In this document: in pieces, positions 23,517 through 31,349 of the stretch
Layout of the letters: the number at the start of each line of letters is the position of its first letter
Numbering within the stretch: position 1 is the first letter of the stretch
From: JAHRVQ01 sp964548025
GTDB taxonomy: Bacteria; Pseudomonadota; Gammaproteobacteria; Pseudomonadales; Azotimanducaceae
Assembly: GCA_964548025.1 (NCBI GenBank)
Contig: CAZJRI010000036.1
Span: 1 to 38,539, forward strand
Reading direction: 5' to 3'
DNA length: 38,539 nucleotides
The notes under the pieces: generated by a model
Database searches by the model: none
Seen by the model: only the letters and a program-made list of their open reading frames with translations
Told to the model about the DNA's origin: nothing
Program-made: the position numbers and the translations under genes

Positions 23517-25457
23517 ATGACCGACTATCAGCCACTTCCCACAGACCTGACAGACGCCAAACCAGCGACCAGCCATACCGTTCAGAAGAATCAAAGCTTC
23601 AAGGATAAACTCGACTTCACAGATAAACGCAGTTTTGAGAATGCGCAGCGCGGTTTTATTGCCACCCTTGATCCAATGATAATCCCTCATGATCGCAATG
23701 ACCGCCATGCATTTGATCTTGAGTCGCTGAAATTTCTGGAGGCCGAGGCACCCGAAACCGTGAACCCGTCACTCTGGCGTCAGGCCAAGCTCAATGCACT
23801 CAACCACGGCTTGTACGAAGTCGTTGATGGTCTCTACCAAATTCGCTCATTTGATATTGCCAATATGACGCTTATTCGTGGCGATTCCGGGTGGATTATC
23901 ATTGATCCACTGACGTCAGCAGAAGCGTCACGCGCAGGTCTTGCGCTCGCAAACCTCAAGCTCGGTGAGCGCCCGGTTGTTGCTGTCATCCACACTCACA
24001 GTCACGCTGATCACTTTGCCGGGGTACTCGGTGTCATCAAACAGGAGGATGCAGAATCAGGCAAGGTACGTGTATTGGCTCCCGAGCACTTTGTAAACGA
24101 GTCACTGTCAGAAAATGTACTGGCAGGCAACGTAATGACCCGTCGTTCGACTTATATGTATGGCAATCTACTCAAGCCCTCGCCAACCGGATTTGTATCA
24201 ACGGGTCTGGGACCTGCTTTATCTATGGGGAGTACAGGCTTTGTTGTACCTAACGACATTATTAAGTCAACAGGTGAAACTCGGCAGATTGACGGCATTG
24301 AAATTGAATTTCAAATGACGCCGGGCACCGAAGCACCCGCAGAAATGGTTTTTTATTTTCCCCAATTCAAAGCACTGTGCATGTCGGAGATTACCTCCCA
24401 CAACCTTCACAATGTCTATACACCCAGAGGCGCACAGGTCAGAGATGCACTTGCCTGGAGTGCCCAGATTAATGAATCGATAGAATTATTTGGTGATCGG
24501 CTTGAAGTTGAATTCGCCTGTCATCACTGGCCAATTTGGGGTCGAGAAAATGTCATCGAATACCTCAAGAAACAAAGAGATACCTACAAGTACATTCATG
24601 ATCAGACCTTGCGACTTGCAAATCACGGATACGTCAAAGAAGAAATTGCGGAACAGATACATTTGCCTGAATCACTCAGCAAAGAGTTTTATAACCGTGA
24701 TTACTACGGCACCGTACACCACAATTCGCGCGCGGTTTACGTGAAGTATATTGGCTTTTTTGACGGCAATCCCTCAGGTCTATATCCATTGCCACCAGTC
24801 GAGGCTGCAGAAAAGTACGTTGAATTCATGGGTGGCGCAGATGCAATTTACGAGAAAGCCCAGAACTGTTACAGCGAAGGTGAGTATCGCTGGGTCGCAG
24901 AAGTGCTCAATCATGTCGTTCTGACGCAACCGGATCATGTACCATGCAGGTCATTGCTTGCAGATTGTCTTGAACAGCTCGGATATCAATCTGAATCCGG
25001 TTCCTGGAGGAACTTCTATCTCTGTGGTGCATTTGAACTGCGGTATGGTCTGCCCAGGGGTGCGAGTTTCGGTGCGACAGCAAGCATGGCCCAGTCGATT
25101 CCATTGGACAATATGTTCCAGACAATGGCAGTGAGATTGAATGGTCCCAAAGCCGAGGGCCTGGTTCTGAACATCAACCTTGATTTCACCGACAGCGAAC
25201 CGATGCTGATGTCGATCGAAAATTCCGTATTGCATGCCTTTACCGGCAAGAAGCATGATGCACCTTCCGCCACACTAACTGTTAGCACCTTGAACTTCAA
25301 AAAATTAATGATGGGATTGTCTGATGCCGCACAACTCTTGCAGGACGGTGATCTGAATATTGATGGTGACCTCAATGCAATGATTACATTGAGAAATTTA
25401 TTCGATCAATTCGAACGGCGATTTCCGATTGTGACTGCCAGAGAATCATGGAACTAA
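23517..25457 (+). CDS. Alkylsulfatase-like metallo-beta-lactamase protein (SdsA/YjcS type)
   Basis: 646 residues. Hydrolyses alkyl sulfates such as SDS to alcohol and sulfate with two Zn ions. The metal cluster HTHSHADH gives ligands His161, His163, Asp165, His166; later ligands fit the Glu residues of APAEMVFYF and CMSEITSHN and a His of FACHHWPIWG. The family-specific alpha-helical dimerisation domain follows, with GFFDGNPSGLYPLPP, and the C-terminal SCP-2-like domain (about 525-640, DFTDSEPMLMSIENSVLHAF) that holds alkyl chains. Unlike SdsA1 there is no signal peptide, so it would act in the cytosol unless exported another way. ATG at 23517. Confidence 0.93.
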   Translation: MTDYQPLPTDLTDAKPATSHTVQKNQSFKDKLDFTDKRSFENAQRGFIATLDPMIIPHDRNDRHAFDLESLKFLEAEAPETVNPSLWRQAKLNALNHGLYEVVDGLYQIRSFDIANMTLIRGDSGWIIIDPLTSAEASRAGLALANLKLGERPVVAVIHTHSHADHFAGVLGVIKQEDAESGKVRVLAPEHFVNESLSENVLAGNVMTRRSTYMYGNLLKPSPTGFVSTGLGPALSMGSTGFVVPNDIIKSTGETRQIDGIEIEFQMTPGTEAPAEMVFYFPQFKALCMSEITSHNLHNVYTPRGAQVRDALAWSAQINESIELFGDRLEVEFACHHWPIWGRENVIEYLKKQRDTYKYIHDQTLRLANHGYVKEEIAEQIHLPESLSKEFYNRDYYGTVHHNSRAVYVKYIGFFDGNPSGLYPLPPVEAAEKYVEFMGGADAIYEKAQNCYSEGEYRWVAEVLNHVVLTQPDHVPCRSLLADCLEQLGYQSESGSWRNFYLCGAFELRYGLPRGASFGATASMAQSIPLDNMFQTMAVRLNGPKAEGLVLNINLDFTDSEPMLMSIENSVLHAFTGKKHDAPSATLTVSTLNFKKLMMGLSDAAQLLQDGDLNIDGDLNAMITLRNLFDQFERRFPIVTARESWN

Positions 25458-25761
25458 CCCGGATAGTAGTTCCCGGGCTTTCCTTACCCTGACTTTTTGT
25501 GGGGAATTAGGATCGCCATCGAACCTGTTTCTGAATCGCCAACACAATCTGAACAAGACACAAATAGCGTCTTGAGCTAAAATTCCGCTTAAATTCTGGT
25601 GGTCGAAGAACGCAGCATCCAAAAAGTGGACGAACACATCTGCATGACACAGAAATTGCAAATTGCCATCATTTGATCATACTGAGTAGAGGGGTTGTTA
25701 AAGCCGGATTCTTTGTCAGCTTCCAGGCAATAATCATGAAAGACAGCGCGAATCAGTAACA
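25458..25761. other. Intergenic region between alkylsulfatase and hybrid kinase (304 nt)
   Basis: No gene with family resemblance is seen. A weak GC inverted repeat follows the sulfatase stop (CCCGG 25459-25463, CCGGG 25474-25478). A TTGATC (25673-25678) with a poor -10 (TGTTAA, 17-nt spacing) is the best promoter candidate for the kinase. At 25736-25759 there is a seven-codon frame just before the kinase start. Confidence 0.5.
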
Positions 25762-27660
25762 GTGAATATCATCAACACGAAAACCGGCCACGGGCAATTA
25801 GTCCTAGTTGCATTTCTATGGTCTGTATTGGTGCTGCTCTCTCTCTACTCAAATATCAACAATTTTAATGAACACTCAATTCGACTCGCGACCAATCAGG
25901 CAAACGATTACTGGAATAAGGACAACGCATTTCGTGCCTGGGCTACTCGACACGGTGGACTTTATGTCAAACCAGATGCGCGCACACCACCGAATCGTCT
26001 ATTGGCTCACCTTCCCCATCGAGACCTTACAACAGCAGACGGTACAAGGCTGACCCTCATGAATCCCGCCTATATGATGCGTCAGATGGTAGGGGAATTC
26101 GATGATCTCTATGGCGTGAAGGGTAGTATCACCGGGCAGGTACTCCTGGATCCGGAAGGCAAGCGAAACAAACCTGATGACTGGGAGCTTACGGCGTTGA
26201 AGCAGTTTGATCAGGGAATCGATGAGGTCACCGAAATCTCTACGATAAATGGCGATGCCTATCTGCGTTTTATGCGCCCCATGATGATGACCGAAGGCTG
26301 CGAGGTCTGTCATGGGCATCTTGGCTTCAAACTAGGTGATATCAGAGGCGGGGTCAGTGTATCGGTACCGCTTGCACCTTTTGAACTGGCAAACGAAAAA
26401 TCCAGAAACCAGGCAGTGTTCAGTCATCTGACAATCTGGTTGCTGGGCACTTTTGCCGTCTTTTATATCGGCTCCATTAAACGTACTCAGACAGAAAGAG
26501 AGCGAGAGAGTAAAGAGATGGTTGATCGAGCCCAGAGGATGGATGCTCTGGGGAAACTATCAGGCGGTATTGCGCACGATTACAACAACATGCTTGGGGT
26601 GATCATGGGATACGCTGAACTACTGGAGTACGATTTGCGTAAGTCTCCCGAACTGGCTGAATATGCACGTCAAATTACACATGCAAGCAAACGAGGAAGC
26701 GTTCTGACTCGCAAACTGCTCGCCTTTTCGGGGAAACAAAGCAGCGAAGCGGAAGCTGTGCATCTCAACACCTTGCTCCGGAATCAACAGCAACTTCTGG
26801 AGAAGACGCTGACGGCGCGCATCCAATTGAAACTGGATTTGGCAGCGGACCTGTGGCAGGTCTCGCTTAACAGCGGGGATATGGAAGACGCCATCGTAAA
26901 TCTGAGCATCAATGCAATGCATGCGATAAAAACCACCGGTACTCTAACCATCCATACCAGCAACGAGAAACTCAATTCAACCGACGCAAGTCAAATGGAC
27001 CTGCCCGCTGGCGATTATGTTTTGTTGAGTATTACCGATGATGGTGATGGGATGGACAAAGAAACGAGAGAGAAGATTTTCGAACCCTTCTACTCTACCA
27101 AGGGTAGCCAGGGGACCGGGCTTGGCTTAAGCCAGGTTCATGGCTTCGTTCAGAACTGCAAAGGTTCGATCAAGGTCTACTCTGAGCCTGGTCACGGTTC
27201 TCGCTTTGCGATCTACCTGCCCCGCATGATCGAAAGCGCCAGGGATCAACTGAAAGAAAATGACAGCAGTACAGAAACCTTTAAAGGCAATGAGACGATT
27301 CTTGTGGTGGACGATGAACCGGCTCTGCTTAAGATGGCTTCAGAAATACTCAATCAACAGGGATACAAAGTGCTATGTGCCGAAGGCGCGTCACAAGCAC
27401 TCGATATTCTTGCATCAGAGTCAATTGACCTTCTGCTCTCTGATGTCATCATGCCAGAGATAGACGGCTATCAACTAGCCAAGAAAGTTCGTGAAAAATA
27501 CCCAGACATCAAAATACAACTCGTCAGTGGATTTACGGACAATCGCCAGGGGAGCGATATAAACGATGATCTGCATCAGAGCCTGATTGCCAAACCATTC
27601 AATTCGAAGACCTTATTGCAGCGGATCAGATCGATACTGGATGAGACTCTAGCCGGTTAA
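25762..27660 (+). CDS. Hybrid histidine kinase with DUF3365 (heme-type CxxCH) sensor
   Basis: 632 residues. First transmembrane helix (about 11-31), periplasmic DUF3365/Tll0287-like domain (about 32-215) with CEVCH (Cys180, Cys183, His184), a c-type heme attachment motif. Second helix (about 220-239). Then HisKA with His272 in LSGGIAHDYNNMLGVIMGYAELLE, HATPase with Asn384, DDGDGMD (426-432) and GTGLGLS (451-457), and a C-terminal receiver with Asp517/Asp518, phospho-acceptor Asp561 and Lys611. Likely senses redox state or a small gas through heme and phosphorylates its own receiver; output protein unknown. GTG start at 25762, weak ribosome site. No adjacent DNA-binding regulator. Confidence 0.9.
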   Translation: MNIINTKTGHGQLVLVAFLWSVLVLLSLYSNINNFNEHSIRLATNQANDYWNKDNAFRAWATRHGGLYVKPDARTPPNRLLAHLPHRDLTTADGTRLTLMNPAYMMRQMVGEFDDLYGVKGSITGQVLLDPEGKRNKPDDWELTALKQFDQGIDEVTEISTINGDAYLRFMRPMMMTEGCEVCHGHLGFKLGDIRGGVSVSVPLAPFELANEKSRNQAVFSHLTIWLLGTFAVFYIGSIKRTQTERERESKEMVDRAQRMDALGKLSGGIAHDYNNMLGVIMGYAELLEYDLRKSPELAEYARQITHASKRGSVLTRKLLAFSGKQSSEAEAVHLNTLLRNQQQLLEKTLTARIQLKLDLAADLWQVSLNSGDMEDAIVNLSINAMHAIKTTGTLTIHTSNEKLNSTDASQMDLPAGDYVLLSITDDGDGMDKETREKIFEPFYSTKGSQGTGLGLSQVHGFVQNCKGSIKVYSEPGHGSRFAIYLPRMIESARDQLKENDSSTETFKGNETILVVDDEPALLKMASEILNQQGYKVLCAEGASQALDILASESIDLLLSDVIMPEIDGYQLAKKVREKYPDIKIQLVSGFTDNRQGSDINDDLHQSLIAKPFNSKTLLQRIRSILDETLAG

Positions 27661-27800
27661 CTCACCATTATTGATTACAATAGATTTGACAACCTGCCCA
27701 AGCACTGATGAATTTGATTAACGACAGACCTTACCCGAAGTCGTTTGAAAATAGCTGCATCGACAGTTTTGGCAAACGAATCGACAACCTGAAATGACGC

Positions 27801-28472
27801 TCAGGTTTCAACAGGTCTTTTCATCGGCATCTGCAGATCAGAGAAATTGTGTTGGGTTGCTGCCAGACAGGCAGGTCTCGCCTTTATGGATTGATGATAT
27901 TCAGAAACGGAAGCCGGAATTCTTGCCCCGACGAATCCACCCCAATCGAGAATAATCGCCATGTGAATATCCAACTCCGAAAAGGTCGACCCCCATAAGA
28001 ATGTCTTGCCTTCAATTCTGTCCACGACTGCATTCAGCATCTTCTCGAAGTACGAGACAGAAGAGGTCACCGCATTGTCTGCCTCCCCATAGATGGCAGA
28101 GAGGTCGCCATGCCTTCGAATAACATAGAGCGATGTTGCATCCAGTTCCATCGAAATAAACGATAGCCACTCATCGTACGCTGCCTGACCTGCTATAGAT
28201 AACTGGTATTCGTCGTAAGGCAACACATCTGTTATCCGTCTCAGGTGCCTCATGATGGCAGTACTTTCCGTGATAACAAGGTCTCCATCAACAAGGGTAG
28301 GAATTTTCTGTTTGGGGTTGAGCGCATCATATTCATCAGATTGGGTTTCACCAGTTCTCGATTCAATTCGTCTCGTCTGGTAGTCCAGCCCCAGTTCATG
28401 CAGCATCCAATGCACACGTAAAGTTCGAGTCGTGCCGACCCCCCATACCGTTAGATTATCCGCTTTACTCAT
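27801..28472 (-). CDS. Glutathione S-transferase family protein
   Basis: 223 residues. N-terminal thioredoxin-like domain: VGTTRTLRVHWMLHELGLDY, the NPKQKIPTLVDGDLVITESTAIMRHL glutathione-binding part with the cis-Pro (IPTL) and ES motif. C-terminal all-helical domain with FLWGSTFSELDIHMAIIL (the N-capping region). The catalytic Ser or Tyr is not obvious; Thr residues stand at the usual place. The subfamily and substrate are not determined; possible roles are detoxification of electrophiles. It converges with the hybrid kinase over 140 nt and diverges from the second CoA-transferase. Confidence 0.87.
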   Translation of the reverse strand: MSKADNLTVWGVGTTRTLRVHWMLHELGLDYQTRRIESRTGETQSDEYDALNPKQKIPTLVDGDLVITESTAIMRHLRRITDVLPYDEYQLSIAGQAAYDEWLSFISMELDATSLYVIRRHGDLSAIYGEADNAVTSSVSYFEKMLNAVVDRIEGKTFLWGSTFSELDIHMAIILDWGGFVGARIPASVSEYHQSIKARPACLAATQHNFSDLQMPMKRPVET

Positions 28473-28591
28473 AACTAATATTCACTGGCTCAGATTGAAT
28501 CAAGGCTTTGCAATGTGACATAGTTGACCTGTTCAAATCAATCACTAATGCAATCACACGGTATCAATCAACTGATAAATCAGGTCAATCT

Positions 28592-29770
28592 ATGCAAGGT
28601 CCACTTACCGGTTTCAAAATCCTCGATCTCTCCGCTGTTCTATCCGGTCCGTTAGGTACCATGTGGCTGGCAGATCAGGGGGCCGATGTGATTAAAGTTG
28701 AATCTTTCCAGGGCGATATCGTGCGTTTCATGGGTGGCGGTAAAGATGGCATCACGCCATCGTTCCTGTCAGCAAACAGGGGGAAGAAAGCCATCGCCAT
28801 CGACCTGAAAACAGATACCGGCGTAGACTTGATTAAAGAGGTCGTGAGCGAATTTGACGTTGTTGTCCAGAATTTCAGACCGGGTGCGATTGAGCGCATG
28901 GGACTCGGATATGATGTCATCGCAGCGATTAATCCCCGTATCGTCTACTGTTCAATCTCCGGCTTCGGAGAGTCGGGACCCTATTCCCATAAACGGGTAT
29001 ACGACCCTGTTATCCAGTCCCTGTCAGGGCTTGCTGATATACAGAGAGACAGGGAAACCGGCCGACCAAAAATGGTTCGAACCGTTATCCCCGACATGAC
29101 AACCGCAATGACCTCAGCCCAGGCTATCACCGCAGCATTACTATCCCGGGAACGAACCGGAAAGGGCCAACATATACAACTGGCGATGATTGACGCCATG
29201 ATTTCCCTGACCTGGTCAGAGGGTATGGCGGGTTATACCATCGTCGGCAATGAAGACAACGTACCCCCTCAACTAGCACCTGATCTGATTTATCAGACGA
29301 CTGACGGATATATCACCGCAGGTGCTGTATCCAATGCTGAATGGGAAGGAATGTGCAACGCTCTCGACCGGGAAGAGTGGCTCGCAGATGATCGATTCAA
29401 TACACCGGCAGGTAGAGTCAGGAACAATACAGTACGGCTGAAAATGACAGCCGAGGTCATCGCCACAAATTCAACCGGGCACTGGCTCAAGGCGTTGGAT
29501 GAACACAGTGTACCTTCCGCGCCCGTACTTACCAGAAAAGAAATTCTTGGCCACGAACAGATTCTCACCAACAAGTTGATAGAGGAGATGGATCAACCCG
29601 GCCTGGGCAAGGTTCGTCAACCAAGACCTGCTGCCAGATTTTCAGGCACACCGGCTGAAATATCAGGCATCGCACCAAAGCTCGGGGAGCATAGTCGCGA
29701 AATCCTTGATGGTCTGGGTATCCCGGAAGCCAGGATAAACGAGTTGTTCGAGAATGATATTATCCGCTAA
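28592..29770 (+). CDS. Family III CoA-transferase (CaiB/BaiF-like), second copy
   Basis: 392 residues from ATG at 28592 (CAGGT upstream; a TTG at 28508 would add 28 unlikely residues). Signatures: FKILDLSAVLSGPLGTMWLADQGADVIKVE, NRGKKAIAIDLK, QNFRPGAIERMGLGYD, YCSISGFGESGPYS, VYDPVIQSLSG with the presumed catalytic Asp, and LLSRERTGKGQHIQLAMIDAM. Its match to the first copy at 22167 is limited to family motifs, so they are probably not a recent duplicate and may act on different substrates. It converges with the NADP reductase gene with a 27-nt gap. Confidence 0.91.
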   Translation: MQGPLTGFKILDLSAVLSGPLGTMWLADQGADVIKVESFQGDIVRFMGGGKDGITPSFLSANRGKKAIAIDLKTDTGVDLIKEVVSEFDVVVQNFRPGAIERMGLGYDVIAAINPRIVYCSISGFGESGPYSHKRVYDPVIQSLSGLADIQRDRETGRPKMVRTVIPDMTTAMTSAQAITAALLSRERTGKGQHIQLAMIDAMISLTWSEGMAGYTIVGNEDNVPPQLAPDLIYQTTDGYITAGAVSNAEWEGMCNALDREEWLADDRFNTPAGRVRNNTVRLKMTAEVIATNSTGHWLKALDEHSVPSAPVLTRKEILGHEQILTNKLIEEMDQPGLGKVRQPRPAARFSGTPAEISGIAPKLGEHSREILDGLGIPEARINELFENDIIR

Positions 29771-29797
29771 TCAGGGATTCGATAACAATCAGGGGTA

Positions 29798-31195
29798 TCA
29801 CCCCGAAAGTACGTCTAGCATATCCCGAACACTGGTGAACTTAACCCGGGGTCGATTGGCTTTCTCACCTTTTGCCACCTCTGCCTGGTCTATCGTCGCC
29901 CAGTCGCTGTAGGTGACCGCATCCGGTTGTCGAGATCGGATCATTGCCTCCGACTCGGTGCTGCCTGACTGATCAGGACTTAAAATCTTGCCTGCTTTTA
30001 GATCTTCGACCATACACCTGACAGTTTCAGCCGCATCGGTCTTGTTGGTGCCAATGACACCCGTGGGACCCCGTTTTATCCAACCGGCAACGTAGAGACC
30101 CGATTGCACCTCTCCAGATTCGTCGGTAATGCGACCCAGCTCATTGTGAACCGTCCCCCAATTTTGATGAAAAGGTACATCTGGTAGAGGCACGCCACGA
30201 TATCCGACTGATCGGAACACCAAACCGACGGGGATTGTTTCCTCTTCTTCAGTTGCCTTCGCACGGATCGAGCCATCTTCAGCTTTATAGGCTTCGTTTT
30301 TTACGATTTTAATCGCGGTAACTGATCCGTTCTCATCACCAATAATCTCAGTAGGTGACACCAGGAACCTGATTGTCAGTTGTTTCGTCCTTCCCTTTGA
30401 TTCCCATCTGGCAAGCTCTTCAACAATTGCGACATTTTTGGCCGCATTCTTGTCTCCACTGTCTTCCATTGCTTCCCGGCTTGCGGAATCAATGGTCGCC
30501 TCATCCGTTGACACCGTTACATCCGTGTCTGCCAGTTCTCCCATTTCTTTAATTTCAGGTGCTGTGAATGCTGCCTGGGCAGGACCTCGACGACCCAGAA
30601 TATAAACATTTCTGACATTACTGTTCCGCAAGGCATCGAGTGCATAGTCAGCGATATCTGTGTTCTTCAACTCGTCATCTGTTTTGCACAAAATTCTCGC
30701 CACATCCAGGGCGACATTACCCAGTCCGATGATTGCTGCACTCTCCTGTTGAAGATCGAACTTGAACTCGGTGCTGTCAGGGTGGCCGTTGTACCATGAA
30801 ACAAAATCCGTCGCGGAGTGGCTGCCCAACAGGTCCTCACCAGGAATATCCAGGTTTCGATCACTTGATGCGCCAGTGCAAAACACTATCTGATGGTAAT
30901 GTTGCTTGAGATCATCCAGGCTGACATCTGAACCGTAGTCGACATTACCGAAAAAACGGTATCCCGCATTCTGTGCCGTTTTGTCAAAAGCCCGGACAAC
31001 GGTCTTGTATTTCTGATGATCCGGAGCAACACCGGATCGAACCAATCCGAAGGGGGTCGGCAGGCGATCAAACATATCCATCTCGACATGCAAGTCTTTG
31101 TGTTTGAGAAGATTGCTGACCGTATAAAATCCGGCCGGTCCTGATCCGATGACAGCCACTCTCAATGGCTTGCCCTGCGTACCTACTTCTGACAT
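29798..31195 (-). CDS. Ferredoxin-NADP reductase, adrenodoxin-reductase type (FprA-like)
   Basis: 465 residues. N-terminal FAD site VAVIGSGPAGFYTVSNLL, followed by FDRLPTPFGLVRSGVAPDHQ (diagnostic of adrenodoxin reductase), NADP site IGLGNVALDVARILC, then GRRGPAQAAFT, and the C-terminal GYVAGW-like segment LYVAGWIKRGPTGVIGTNK that closes the FAD site. Passes electrons from NADPH to a ferredoxin, often serving a P450 or Rieske oxygenase. No ferredoxin or P450 gene lies in the window. ATG at 31193-31195 with GAGGAG about 10 nt upstream; a start 14 codons earlier is less likely. Confidence 0.92.
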   Translation of the reverse strand: MSEVGTQGKPLRVAVIGSGPAGFYTVSNLLKHKDLHVEMDMFDRLPTPFGLVRSGVAPDHQKYKTVVRAFDKTAQNAGYRFFGNVDYGSDVSLDDLKQHYHQIVFCTGASSDRNLDIPGEDLLGSHSATDFVSWYNGHPDSTEFKFDLQQESAAIIGLGNVALDVARILCKTDDELKNTDIADYALDALRNSNVRNVYILGRRGPAQAAFTAPEIKEMGELADTDVTVSTDEATIDSASREAMEDSGDKNAAKNVAIVEELARWESKGRTKQLTIRFLVSPTEIIGDENGSVTAIKIVKNEAYKAEDGSIRAKATEEEETIPVGLVFRSVGYRGVPLPDVPFHQNWGTVHNELGRITDESGEVQSGLYVAGWIKRGPTGVIGTNKTDAAETVRCMVEDLKAGKILSPDQSGSTESEAMIRSRQPDAVTYSDWATIDQAEVAKGEKANRPRVKFTSVRDMLDVLSG

Positions 31196-31349
31196 GAAAT
31201 TATAACTCCTCAAACATTCAGGGAATTGGATTATCACTTTTCCCGGGTCACAAATAAACAGCTATCACTCCATTGCCTCATCGAGACTCGCCGAAAAGCG
31301 GCTGATGACGCATAATGCTGCACAAGAAATATAATTATAAGGTTCACGA

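Noticed and set aside
25459..25478. CCCGG...CCGGG hairpin after the alkylsulfatase stop
   Set aside because: Five-base stem, ten-base loop and an interrupted T-run; too weak to call a terminator.
25446..25661. 71-codon minus-strand open frame in the gap before the hybrid kinase
   Set aside because: No ribosome site or recognisable domain, and it overlaps the end of the alkylsulfatase gene.
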